Origin: Sulfitobacter sp. CW3
GTDB lineage: Bacteria > Pseudomonadota > Alphaproteobacteria > Rhodobacterales > Rhodobacteraceae
Reading direction: 5' to 3'
Assembly: GCF_019392245.1 (NCBI RefSeq)
Contig: NZ_JAHXRL010000004.1
Span: forward strand, 186,001 to 250,000
Length of the DNA stretch: 64,000 nucleotides
The notes beneath the pieces were generated by a model. It made no database searches, had not been told where the DNA came from, and saw only the letters and a program-made list of their open reading frames with translations. Every line of letters begins with the position of its first letter. Positions within the stretch are counted from its first letter, which is position 1. The translations under genes were made by a program, and so were the position numbers. Shown here in pieces: positions 56,376 through 64,000 of the stretch.

Positions 56376-57581
56376 GTGAAATACCTTTTAATGGCAGTAT
56401 TGAGTCTCGTTCTTGCCAGTTGTGGTACCGTTTATCGCACACCTAAAGTTGTCGAAGGCGCTGCAGGCGGGGCGAATGTTCGGGTTCTTGATCTGAACCC
56501 TGAAACGGTTATTCAGGCCAATCGGTCGCCTTATTCGCCAAAAACGCTTCCGGCATTCTTTTCGCAGGCATCAAGCGGGGGTGCATTTTCTACCCCGGCA
56601 GCCCGCCCGGCCGCGCTTGCAACGCGCTTGCCACCAAAGGTGAACCCCGGACCGTATGAAATTGGCGTCGGCGATGTTGTGTTGCTTGCGACACCACGTG
56701 CCCAATCGTCAGTTGAGCAGCTTTCGGGTTTGCTGGCCGCGCAGAATGCCCGGCAAGGGTACACCGTTCAAGACGATGGGGCGATTAACATCCCTAATGT
56801 TGGTCGTGTTCGGATTGCTGGTTTGACGATTGAGGATGCTGAAGTCGTTTTGTTTCAGCGGCTTGTTGAGAACCAGCTTGATCCCATCTTTAGTTTGGAA
56901 ATTTCTGAGTTTAACTCGCGTAAAGTGTCGATCGGGGGGGCTGTTGCGCTACCAACGGTAATTCCTGTGACACTATCGCCGCTGTACCTCGAAGAGGCGC
57001 TTGCCGCGGCAGGTGGTATCACCGTCGAGGACCAAGACTATGCGGCAATCCGTTTGTACCGCGATGGAACAATGTACCAGATTCCCCTCAACCAGCTTTA
57101 TTCGCGTGTCAGCCTGACCAAGACGCGCCTGTTACCGGGGGATTCGGTATTTGTTGATACAGAATACGACCTATCGCAGGCGCGTGAAAATTACCAAGCG
57201 CGCGTGGAGTTGGGGGTCGATGACCGACAGTATGTCTACCTCGCTGGTGAGGTCGGAAAACAATCGCGGTTTGCGTTGCCATTCGAACGCAAGGCAAGTC
57301 TTGCTGACGCAATGTACGAATCCGATGGGATCGCATCTTTGACAGGTGACGTGTCGCAAATCTATGTTTTGCGGTCTTCGTCTGACCCGCGTGAATTCGG
57401 GGCGATCACCGCATGGCACCTTGACGCACGCAATGCAGCGAATTTTGCTTTGGCCCCACGGTTTGAACTGCGCCCTGATGATATCATCTTTGTCGCGCAG
57501 CAGCCTGTCACCAAGTGGAGCCGTGCCGTGTCGCAAATCCTGCCGCAAATCTTGAGCCTCGGTACTTCGATTACCGATTAA
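56376..57581 (+). CDS. Polysaccharide export lipoprotein, Wza/GfcE-like
   Basis: The 401-residue protein starts with a lipoprotein signal (MKYLLMAVLSLVLASCGTVY) and has the polysaccharide export domain (residues about 95-190, PYEIGVGDVVLLATPRAQ, GYTVQDDGAINIPNVGRV) and SLBB domains (about 190-370). It would form the outer-membrane channel for a polysaccharide. The GTG start at 56376 has GGAG about 10 bases upstream. A Wzc-type tyrosine kinase co-polymerase normally accompanies such a protein but is not in the window. A strong terminator follows. Confidence 0.9.
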   Translation: MKYLLMAVLSLVLASCGTVYRTPKVVEGAAGGANVRVLDLNPETVIQANRSPYSPKTLPAFFSQASSGGAFSTPAARPAALATRLPPKVNPGPYEIGVGDVVLLATPRAQSSVEQLSGLLAAQNARQGYTVQDDGAINIPNVGRVRIAGLTIEDAEVVLFQRLVENQLDPIFSLEISEFNSRKVSIGGAVALPTVIPVTLSPLYLEEALAAAGGITVEDQDYAAIRLYRDGTMYQIPLNQLYSRVSLTKTRLLPGDSVFVDTEYDLSQARENYQARVELGVDDRQYVYLAGEVGKQSRFALPFERKASLADAMYESDGIASLTGDVSQIYVLRSSSDPREFGAITAWHLDARNAANFALAPRFELRPDDIIFVAQQPVTKWSRAVSQILPQILSLGTSITD

Positions 57582-57600
57582 TCCTCGGCGCATTAGAACA

Positions 57601-57630
57601 CAAAAGGCCGGGCATTGACCCGGCCTTTTG
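57601..57630. terminator. Bidirectional rho-independent terminator
   Basis: CAAAAGGCCGGG (57601-57612) pairs perfectly with CCCGGCCTTTTG (57619-57630), loop CATTGA. The A-run on the left and T-run on the right let it act for the export gene (plus) and the oxidoreductase gene (minus). Confidence 0.85.
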
Positions 57631-57771
57631 CATCTCTGCGACGTAAGTAATCCCTATGATCCCCGAAAAGATACTTGGGCCGAACGCGATAACCGTATGA
57701 CCGCTTGGCGGAACAAGACTGCCGTTGCGCAATCTAATCCCTAGGTCGGTTTTCGCAGACACGGCACCGGA

Positions 57772-58818
57772 TCAGTTCAGATCCAGAACGATCTTTCCGA
57801 TGTGTCCCTTCTCTCCAAACGCTTTCTGAGCGGCGCTGATCTCTCGAAGCGGATATGTTTCGGCCACCAAGGGCGCGATCTCGCTGCGTTCAATTCGTTC
57901 GATAAGATTGCCAAAGACCTGTGGCTCCAGCACGGTGCAGCCGAAGAAGCTTAAATCCTTGAGGTCGAGCGTGCGCACGTCCAGCTCGACAATAGGCCCG
58001 CCAATCGCGCCAGCAACGGCATAGCGGCCACCAGGGCGCAACGCGTCCAGCAATGCGGGCCACTGCGGACCTGCGACCAGATCAATGACGACATCGACCT
58101 GTTTTCCACCGAGAACGGAGAGGTAATCGTCGTTACGGTCAAGCGTTTCGCTTGCTCCGAGGGCTTTCAGTTTGTCGGCCTTTGCCGCACTCGTGATCGC
58201 AATGACATTTGCGCCGCGGGCCGATGCCAGTTGCACTGTCGCCGATCCGACCCCGCCGGACGCCCCTGTCACCAGAACGGTTTCACCGGCCCTTACGGCA
58301 GCGCGTGTCAGCATGTTTTCGGCGGTAGAATAGGAACAGGGAAACGATGCCAGCTCGATATCGCTTAGGTCGCTATTTACCGGATAGGCATGCCGCGCCG
58401 CAACACGTGCGAATTCTGCAAAGCCGCCATCGCATTCTGATCCAAAGTACCACGGCGTCTCTAACGTTTCTCCGTCTGCCTCGCGGATACAAGGTTCGAT
58501 TAGAACCCGTTCACCGATACGGGCCGGATCGACCTGTTCGCCCACGGCAACGATACGTCCACAGACGTCAGCCCCCTGAATGCGCGGGAACGACAACGGT
58601 TTTCCAGACCAACTCGCGTCTTCGGCATCGGCCTCGCTTTTGGAATACCACGCCGTTCGGGTGTTGATATCGGTATTATTCACCGCGGCTGCACCGACCC
58701 TGACGATCACATCGCGCGCGCCGGGCTTTGGAACGGGCAAGTCGTCACGCCATTGCAGTTTCTCAGGCCCCCCATGTCCCGTCAACACGCCGCCGCTCAT
58801 CTTGGTGGGTAATGACAT
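57772..58818 (-). CDS. Zinc-type quinone oxidoreductase-like alcohol dehydrogenase (MDR family)
   Basis: The 348-residue protein is an MDR-superfamily NAD(P)H oxidoreductase: PKPGARDVIVRVGAAAVNNTDI, QGADVCGRIVAVGEQVD, and the Rossmann motif TGASGGVGSATVQLA. Most quinone oxidoreductases of this type lack zinc ligands; none is obvious here. The gene is divergent from the TetR regulator at 58878, with two operator-like repeats between (58834-58875), so it is very probably the repressor target. Substrate unknown, perhaps a reactive carbonyl or quinone. Confidence 0.88.
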   Translation of the reverse strand: MSLPTKMSGGVLTGHGGPEKLQWRDDLPVPKPGARDVIVRVGAAAVNNTDINTRTAWYSKSEADAEDASWSGKPLSFPRIQGADVCGRIVAVGEQVDPARIGERVLIEPCIREADGETLETPWYFGSECDGGFAEFARVAARHAYPVNSDLSDIELASFPCSYSTAENMLTRAAVRAGETVLVTGASGGVGSATVQLASARGANVIAITSAAKADKLKALGASETLDRNDDYLSVLGGKQVDVVIDLVAGPQWPALLDALRPGGRYAVAGAIGGPIVELDVRTLDLKDLSFFGCTVLEPQVFGNLIERIERSEIAPLVAETYPLREISAAQKAFGEKGHIGKIVLDLN

Positions 58819-58833
58819 GGAGTTCTCCTTGGG

Positions 58834-58875
58834 TAGAATGATTTCTCTACTTGCTGAGGTAGAGGGATCGCTCTA
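58834..58875. promoter_or_regulatory. Two operator-like inverted repeats in a divergent promoter
   Basis: TAGAA-N6-CTCTA (58834-58849) and TAGAG-N6-CTCTA (58860-58875) are near-identical 16-bp inverted repeats 26 bp apart, in the 59-bp region between the oxidoreductase and the TetR regulator. The second ends two bases before the TetR ATG. They look like the operator of that regulator. CTCTAC-N8-GTAGAG also pairs between the two copies. Confidence 0.7.
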
Positions 58876-58877
58876 TT

Positions 58878-59435
58878 ATGTCAAGAATGACAGATTACCA
58901 GAGCCAAATTGATGCCGGGCTCGAGCAGGCCTTCGCGACCTATGGCTTTGCCGAACCCAACATAGAAACCCTGCGCAAAGCGACCGGGGTGAGCCTTCGC
59001 ACGCTGTATAAGTATGTCCCCTCGCGTCAGGAGATGATCCTGCGGGCGTTGGAGTATCGGCATCACCGCTATATGGCGCATGTGTTCGCCGAAACCACGC
59101 AGCCAGACGGGATGTCCTTGGAGGGCATCGTTGACCGTGTTGACCAGTGGATGAAGGCGGAAGCGACGCATGGCTGCCTGTTTCACGCGGCTGTTGCCTC
59201 GGCCCCGCAGGATGAAAAGCTGCGCGCGTTACTGGACCGGCACAAGGCCGAGATGGCCCAACGCACCGCTGAGGTGTCAGGCTTGCAGGGACACGAAGGC
59301 GAAATCTCGATCATCATCGAGGGATTGATGCAAAGCTGGCCATTACGCGGCCCCGAGGCTGTCACGGCGGCAAAGACATTGTGCGCAATTCTATTGCAGG
59401 TAAACCGCCCTAGCAGTGGTTCTGAGAATTCGTGA
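58878..59435 (+). CDS. TetR-family transcriptional regulator
   Basis: This 185-residue protein has an N-terminal TetR helix-turn-helix (residues about 10-55: EQAFATYGFAEPNIETLRKA, GVSLRTLYKYVPSRQEM) and a C-terminal ligand-binding domain. The HTH matches the usual T-x-x-x-x-Y-x-x-F arrangement. It probably represses the divergent oxidoreductase at 57772 and itself through the repeats at 58834-58875. ATG 58878 is used although ATG 58887 is another option. The 217 bp after it hold no feature that I can support. Confidence 0.88.
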   Translation: MSRMTDYQSQIDAGLEQAFATYGFAEPNIETLRKATGVSLRTLYKYVPSRQEMILRALEYRHHRYMAHVFAETTQPDGMSLEGIVDRVDQWMKAEATHGCLFHAAVASAPQDEKLRALLDRHKAEMAQRTAEVSGLQGHEGEISIIIEGLMQSWPLRGPEAVTAAKTLCAILLQVNRPSSGSENS

Positions 59436-59652
59436 AAGCTGCATTGTTATTACGAGCAGCAATTTTACCGTCTGAGTTCCGCCGATCTTTTGGCCAGCTC
59501 GAACCCCATTCTGCGGATAAACGGGGTACCTAATCTGTGTATTTCGGCAACACTGAATAGCTTGACCCCTAGTTTAGACCAATAACCGCCCAATTTCGGA
59601 CACATATCCAATTTATCTCTGAACAGATCGTTGATCCTGACGGAGTGTCGGA

Positions 59653-60603
59653 ATGTATCTTTCAGTTGTTGTCCCTTGCATGAACGAGGAAGAGTCGATC
59701 CCGGGTCTCGTGGTGCGACTGTCGCAAGCTATTAAGCCTTGGAAAGATCAGGCCGAAATCATCTTGGTCGATGACGGGTCTACGGATGCAACATGGAAGG
59801 CAATTGAGGCCGCGCAACTGACCTGCCCCCAGCTTGTTGGTGTGAAACTATCGGCAAACAGGGGCCACCAGATCGCGTTGACCGCTGGGCTGGAAGCATC
59901 GCAGGGCGACCGTATTTTTATGCTGGATGCCGATCTTCAAGATCCGCCAGAACTGCTGACCGATATGATGTTCATGATGGATCGCGGTTTTGACGTTGTC
60001 TATGGCCGTCGCAGCGAACGCCGTGGCGAGACAATGTTCAAGAAAGCCACCGCGCATCTGTTCTACCGCTTTTTGAATGCAATGTCTGATGTGCCGATCC
60101 CTCAGGATACGGGTGATTTCCGTCTTGTGAATCGCCGGTCGCTGGATGCTGTTTTGGCGATGCCGGAAAAAGCGCGGTTTATCCGCGGAATGTTTGCATG
60201 GGCCGGTTTCAAGCAGGTCGGCATCGAATATATCCGTGCGCCGCGTGAACTGGGCGAAACCAAATACCCCCTGCGCGCCATGATGCGGTTCGCAATTGAT
60301 GCGATGACGGCGTTTTCAACTAAACCGCTTAAACTCGCGACACGGCTGTCATTCATCAGCTTGTTGATGGCGGGGCTTATGGCCGTCTATGTGATCTATT
60401 CTCTTGTTGTGTATCAAACAGCCCCGGGCTGGGCGTCGGTCGTTCTGGCTGTCAGCTTTTTCTCGGGAGTGCAATTGCTGACCTTGGGGATATTGGGGGA
60501 ATATATTGGCCGCCTGTATGTCGAGGCCAAGAACCGCCCGATGTATTTCGTGAGCGAAGATACCCGTGACGTTGAACAATCCCCCCAGCGTTTGCGTGCC
60601 TAA
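59653..60603 (+). CDS. GtrB-type polyprenyl-phosphate glycosyltransferase (GT2)
   Basis: The 316-residue protein is a GT2 enzyme of the dolichol-phosphate mannosyltransferase/GtrB type: VVPCMNEEESIPGLV, VDDGSTDATW, the D-x-D in MLDADLQDPPE, and two C-terminal membrane helices around residues 230-290. It would transfer a sugar to undecaprenyl phosphate on the cytoplasmic face. The start ATG follows CGGAG. Its stop overlaps the GtrA ATG by one base. Similar genes make O-antigen-modifying sugars. Confidence 0.92.
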   Translation: MYLSVVVPCMNEEESIPGLVVRLSQAIKPWKDQAEIILVDDGSTDATWKAIEAAQLTCPQLVGVKLSANRGHQIALTAGLEASQGDRIFMLDADLQDPPELLTDMMFMMDRGFDVVYGRRSERRGETMFKKATAHLFYRFLNAMSDVPIPQDTGDFRLVNRRSLDAVLAMPEKARFIRGMFAWAGFKQVGIEYIRAPRELGETKYPLRAMMRFAIDAMTAFSTKPLKLATRLSFISLLMAGLMAVYVIYSLVVYQTAPGWASVVLAVSFFSGVQLLTLGILGEYIGRLYVEAKNRPMYFVSEDTRDVEQSPQRLRA

Positions 60604-61007
60604 TGCTGATATTACAGCATAAACTGGTTCGCTTCTGCCTCGTCGGGGGCGGCACGGCTTTGGTCTATGTGTTGTTGTACCTAGCGTTTTTGGCAGCGGA
60701 GTTGCCGCAGGTGTTGGCCAACGGGTTTGCCTTTGTGATGGCAGTGATGCTGCAATATGCAGGCCAGGCCGCGTTCACCTTTGGCCGCCAGTTGAACGAC
60801 CTTGGCCAGATCCTGCGTTTTACGGTGATGGTCATTTTGGGTTTCGTCAGCTCTGCCCTGATTACGTCGATATTGCCCACGATGACCGGCATGCCTGATT
60901 GGGCCGCTGCCGTCTTTGTTGCGATATATTTGCCAGTTCAGAACTTTGTATTCATGACACTGTGGGTCTTTGCACTGCCTTTCTCCAGAACGGAAATCAC
61001 ATCATGA
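60603..61007 (+). CDS. GtrA-family membrane protein (putative flippase)
   Basis: This 134-residue protein has four membrane segments and the GtrA signature LVRFCLVGGGTALVYVLLYL at the N-terminus, with YAGQAAFTFGR in a loop. GtrA proteins are thought to flip polyprenyl-linked sugars across the inner membrane for a GtrC-type transferase. The start shares a base with the gtrB stop (TAATG), and the following methyltransferase gene overlaps by 4 bp (ATGA), so the cassette is a single operon. Confidence 0.9.
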   Translation: MLILQHKLVRFCLVGGGTALVYVLLYLAFLAAELPQVLANGFAFVMAVMLQYAGQAAFTFGRQLNDLGQILRFTVMVILGFVSSALITSILPTMTGMPDWAAAVFVAIYLPVQNFVFMTLWVFALPFSRTEITS

Positions 61008-61771
61008 GCCATATCTATAACGATACGTTTTTCGACTACATCAACCAAAGCGCGCGGGCCTCGGCCACGCCTTTGATTGCTTTGCTGTTTCCCAAGCTTC
61101 AGCCGCAAAGCGTCATTGATCTGGGCAGTGGCCGGGGTGTCTGGATGGATGAATGGCAGCGCGCTGGCGCAAGGGATGTTTTGGCCGTCGATGGCGATTA
61201 TGTGAACCGCGATCAACTTGCCGTCGCACCCGAGGATTTTCTAGCTGCCGATCTGACGAAACCTGTGGAAACGGGTCGCCGTTTCGATCTGGCGCAAAGC
61301 CTTGAGGTAGGTGAGCATCTGCCAACAGAGGCGTCTGACACCCTTGTGGATAGTCTGACAAATGGGTCGGACCGGGTGTTGTTTTCAGCAGCGGTAACGG
61401 GCCAAGGTGGGGAGTTTCATGTGAATGAACAGCCGTTGTCGTTCTGGCAAGATTTGTTTGCCGCGCGCGGATATGTTGCATTTGATTGTGTGCGCCCTGG
61501 CCTGAAGAACAACAAGAATGTCGCGCCTTGGTACCGCTATAACACGATCTTGTATGTGAACGCTGCCGGTCGTGATGGGCTGCCTCGGGATATTCTGGAT
61601 ACCGAAATCGCTGCCGGTCAGCCTGTCAGGAACACGGGTCATCTGGGCTGGCGCATGCGGTTGGCGCTGGTCAAACTGCTGCCGCGTCCTGCGGTGACCT
61701 TTATTGCGCAGGCCCGGGCTTTGGTTCTGGCCATCCGCGCGCGCCGGACAAAGACAGTTGGCGCGGCGTAG
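61004..61771 (+). CDS. Class I SAM-dependent methyltransferase
   Basis: From ATG 61004, inside the end of gtrA, the product is 255 residues. It shows a SAM-binding motif VIDLGSGRGVWMDEW, the acidic VDGDYVN, and LEVGEHLP where methyltransferases have a post-II motif. It resembles methyltransferases that modify sugars or lipid-linked glycans. Placement between GtrA and the putative GtrC suggests it methylates the transferred sugar or its acceptor; this is inference. Confidence 0.82.
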   Translation: MSHIYNDTFFDYINQSARASATPLIALLFPKLQPQSVIDLGSGRGVWMDEWQRAGARDVLAVDGDYVNRDQLAVAPEDFLAADLTKPVETGRRFDLAQSLEVGEHLPTEASDTLVDSLTNGSDRVLFSAAVTGQGGEFHVNEQPLSFWQDLFAARGYVAFDCVRPGLKNNKNVAPWYRYNTILYVNAAGRDGLPRDILDTEIAAGQPVRNTGHLGWRMRLALVKLLPRPAVTFIAQARALVLAIRARRTKTVGAA

Positions 61772-61785
61772 GCAGTACCGCAGCG

Positions 61786-63201
61786 ATGCCGACACCCCCA
61801 ACAGCCAATAACTTACGGCTCTGGCGCACCTTCGTGATGGCGTTCATTGCGGTGATGATCATGTCAGCGATGAACTTGGCCGACCCGATGATCCGCCACG
61901 ACGATTATCCTGCGCTATTCGCCGATGCGCCGATGTTCTGGAACAAGACCCTGCACGAAGGGCGCTGGCTGAATTATGTCTGGCACCTACGCCCGTTCGT
62001 CACCCCGCCTTGGGTGAACTTTGTCGTGTACCAAGGGCTGTGGGCGTTGTTCGTTGCATCCATCGCGGTGGTGGCAAGCGGGCGCAAAGGCACCGATGTG
62101 TTCACGGTGCTGATGGCGTTGATGCTGATGGTATCACCATCCGCGATGTTGATTTCGGTATGGTTCAACACGTTGATTCCCGGCCTTGCTGTGGTTGCTC
62201 TGTTCGGGCTGCTGGCCTGCAAGGTTTCAAGCCGCATGTTGCGTGTGCTTTTGCCGGGGTTCGTGATCGTCAGCTTTATGGCTTATACGACGTATCCGCT
62301 GCTTTTGCTGGCTATCTGTATCGCCAAGACCGAGGACCGTTCCCTGCGGGATCTGGCTGGGCTGCTGTTTTTGTTCTGCGCCAGTTTTATCGCGGCGGTT
62401 CTTACCGTTTATGCCCTGAACTGGCAGGTGCATGGCATCTTCGGTGTGCCCATGGCCGAGTGGCGCGAGGCGACATCGGCAAGCGGTATATCCGGGATCG
62501 TGGAGAACCTGCCCAAGTTACGCGAATCGTTTCAGGTTATCTTTCACCGCAACGGGTTTGGCTTCTTGCCTTTGATCCTGTTTTTCCCTGCGCTCACGGT
62601 CGTTTCATTCGTGATACTATTCAAGCGCGCGCCCCTTGAGGCGTTGTATATCCTTGCCGGGTTGGCCGTTGGGATTGCGCTGGTGACAGTGCAGGTTCTA
62701 AAGATCGGCGTTATTGTGCCGCCGCGCGCCTTTATCTTTATGTGGGTATTTGCCGTGTTGGCGATTGTCCGGGCTGTTCAATTGCTTGGCGTAAAAAGTA
62801 GTTTGCCAAGCCGTCTCGGCCGGAATGCCATTATGCTGGTCATTGGCGTCTATTTTATTCAAATCTTTCTGTTTTATGGTCAATTTCGGGCTTGGCAGTC
62901 CGACACCAAAGCGATTGCCCAGGATCTTGGGCCACTTGGCGGTGAGGTTTTCGTTTACGGCAATCCGATGCACATCGCGTCAGGCAAAAAGGCGAGCATT
63001 CAGTCACGCGAAGCATTTTCGCTGCGGTTAAGGCATTTTACGGATCGGAAAGTCGTCAACTGTGATTTGACACCTGCTGACTGTCCGGCACGTCCAGATT
63101 TGGGGGCAGCAGATCAAGGTGAAATTCACCTGCGGGCCACGGATGCGGGCCAGTTTGTGATTTTCACCCCGATTGAGGAACCTCAATCAGATCGGGACTG
63201 A
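61786..63201 (+). CDS. Multi-pass GT-C-like glycosyltransferase (GtrC/GtrII-like)
   Basis: The 471-residue protein is strongly hydrophobic with around 10-11 membrane segments and a soluble C-terminal tail of about 85 residues. An early acidic pair (HDDYPALF, residues about 36-43) just after the first membrane segment fits the DD motif in the first loop of GT-C enzymes. Beside GtrB and GtrA this makes it a GtrC-like candidate that transfers the flipped sugar to a glycan. Sequence similarity is weak, so the call relies on topology and context. The stop overlaps the convergent kinase gene by 15 bp. Confidence 0.7.
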   Translation: MPTPPTANNLRLWRTFVMAFIAVMIMSAMNLADPMIRHDDYPALFADAPMFWNKTLHEGRWLNYVWHLRPFVTPPWVNFVVYQGLWALFVASIAVVASGRKGTDVFTVLMALMLMVSPSAMLISVWFNTLIPGLAVVALFGLLACKVSSRMLRVLLPGFVIVSFMAYTTYPLLLLAICIAKTEDRSLRDLAGLLFLFCASFIAAVLTVYALNWQVHGIFGVPMAEWREATSASGISGIVENLPKLRESFQVIFHRNGFGFLPLILFFPALTVVSFVILFKRAPLEALYILAGLAVGIALVTVQVLKIGVIVPPRAFIFMWVFAVLAIVRAVQLLGVKSSLPSRLGRNAIMLVIGVYFIQIFLFYGQFRAWQSDTKAIAQDLGPLGGEVFVYGNPMHIASGKKASIQSREAFSLRLRHFTDRKVVNCDLTPADCPARPDLGAADQGEIHLRATDAGQFVIFTPIEEPQSDRD

Positions 63202-63999
63202 CAGCTCTGACAGCAGGGGTGGGTTTGCGCCCGCGCGTGACACGGTTATTGCGGCCACTTCTGCACCCAAACGCAAAGCTGCCTGCGCATCATCGGCCGA
63301 TAGGGACGCGATCCCTTGTTTCGTCAGGCATCCCATTTGCGACAGCTTGGCCAGCACCCCGGCGTTAAAGGTATCGCCGGCCCCAACGGTATCAACGACA
63401 TCTACCTTGCGGGCGGCAGATTCGGTGCTTTGGCCGCTTGCAAGATATGCCTTCGCCCCGTCGCTGCCTTTGGTAACAATCACAAGTTTCGGCCCCTGAG
63501 CCAAGATTTCCGCCGCCTTGTCATCCAGCGTGGCGTCGCCATCGATGATCCATTTCAGGTCATCGTCCGACACTTTGAGGATGTCACAAACGGTGATCAT
63601 TTTGGCCAAGCGTGCACGATATGCTGCGGGATCGGTGATGAATTGTGGGCGGATGTTGGGATCAATCATAATGACGCGACTGTCAGCCTGATCGACGGCT
63701 AGCGCGGCATAAAAATCGGCGGCGGGCATCCCGATCAAACTGATGCCACCAAAGTAAAGCGCGCAGGCGGTGTTGGGGATAACCGGAAGGTTTGCCATAT
63801 CAAGGGAACGCCCCGCCGTGTTTTCATCGTAGAAAGTGTAGGTCGCGTTCCCGCCGGATAGTTGGACAAAAGCCAGCGTGGTGGGGCGATCCGAAAAAAT
63901 CACATGCGACGTGTCAACATTGCTGGCGTGCAGCGCGTCTTGCAGTTGTGTCCCGAACATATCGGTCGACAGACCAGAGACAAAACCAACCCCTTGTTC
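63187..63999 (-). CDS. PfkB-family carbohydrate kinase, partial (5' end beyond window)
   Basis: The reading frame runs from the right window edge to a TGA at 63187 and is open at the edge, so the start lies outside. The visible 270 residues show GLSTDMFGTQL near the N-terminus, CDILKVSDDDLKWI, and the C-terminal signature DTVGAGDTFNAGVLA with the catalytic aspartate. It is a fructokinase/2-keto-3-deoxygluconokinase-type PfkB kinase; the substrate cannot be read. It overlaps the convergent GtrC-like gene by 15 bp. Confidence 0.9.
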   Translation of the reverse strand, partial: EQGVGFVSGLSTDMFGTQLQDALHASNVDTSHVIFSDRPTTLAFVQLSGGNATYTFYDENTAGRSLDMANLPVIPNTACALYFGGISLIGMPAADFYAALAVDQADSRVIMIDPNIRPQFITDPAAYRARLAKMITVCDILKVSDDDLKWIIDGDATLDDKAAEILAQGPKLVIVTKGSDGAKAYLASGQSTESAARKVDVVDTVGAGDTFNAGVLAKLSQMGCLTKQGIASLSADDAQAALRLGAEVAAITVSRAGANPPLLSELSVPI

Positions 64000-64000
64000 G

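Noticed and set aside
57571..57762. Minus-strand 63-codon ORF between the export gene and the oxidoreductase
   Set aside because: It runs through the bidirectional terminator hairpin and shows no family pattern; no ribosome-binding site is seen.
59436..59652. Intergenic region before the GtrB gene
   Set aside because: Checked for short genes, tRNA and repeats. Nothing supportable; a TTGACC at about 59570 has no matching -10 at proper distance.
1..64000. tRNA, rRNA, CRISPR array, insertion sequence or prophage
   Set aside because: No T-arm consensus with a foldable cloverleaf, no spaced direct repeats and no transposase, integrase or structural phage genes were seen, apart from the isolated spike-base homologue.

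Overview
The window is a gene-dense stretch of alphaproteobacterial chromosome, most likely from a marine Rhodobacteraceae/Roseobacter-group bacterium. Three things point there: the mnmG-rsmG-parA-parB order with a parS site inside rsmG; a NavBac-type sodium channel and a homologue of the Rhodobacter gene-transfer-agent spike base protein; and the gene blocks hemW-rdgB-rph / hrcA-grpE, argJ-ppiC-secA and rimP-nusA-ylxR-infB. I found no rRNA, tRNA, CRISPR array, insertion sequence or prophage. Genes are tightly packed, many are coupled by ATGA or TGATG overlaps, and several convergent neighbours overlap at their 3' ends.

Layout. 1-7.5 kb: tRNA/rRNA modification and chromosome partition (mnmG, rsmG, parA, parB), then hemW, rdgB and rph on the minus strand, then hrcA-grpE. 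7.5-18.6 kb: mutS, an NADP malic enzyme coupled to a PfkB sugar kinase, secreted MsrA, a class IV aminotransferase coupled to a sulfotransferase-like protein, argG and ilvA. 18.6-23.6 kb: an HPt protein divergent from a response regulator with a PP2C phosphatase, two Nudix hydrolases, Hsp33 and a CCA-adding enzyme. 23.7-31.7 kb: two tandem ABC half-exporters, an RNA methyltransferase, a sodium channel, and an envelope group (L,D-transpeptidase, CAP lipoprotein, Tat-type L,D-transpeptidase, a small secreted membrane peptide). 31.7-38.6 kb: ferrochelatase, an NDUFAF5-like protein, ComF, glutaredoxin, a nitrilase-family amidase, MarR, UbiG, proline iminopeptidase and a compact substrate-binding protein.

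38.7-51.5 kb holds the transcription/translation operon rimP-nusA-ylxR-infB, a phosphoesterase and lipid kinase pair, an unannotated 44-residue ORF with a palindromic upstream site, mutT-argJ-ppiC, and secA. 51.6-64 kb is the accessory-looking end: an orphan spike-base-like protein; an exopolysaccharide export locus (sugar transferase, PPP-type phosphatase, YjbH, YjbF, Wza-like); a quinone oxidoreductase divergent from a TetR regulator with two operator-like repeats; a Gtr-type glycan-modification cassette (GtrB, GtrA, methyltransferase, GT-C-like membrane protein); and the start of a minus-strand PfkB kinase cut by the window edge.

Most of the window is conserved housekeeping DNA. The less described pieces are the 44-residue ORF with its palindrome, the 59-residue secreted peptide with a 16-bp palindrome next to hemH, the solitary spike-base homologue, the aminotransferase/sulfotransferase-like pair, the HPt/PP2C pair, and the EPS and Gtr surface-glycan loci. 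I did not see convincing evidence for a wholly new multi-gene system. All family assignments are from reading the translations; no database search was run.
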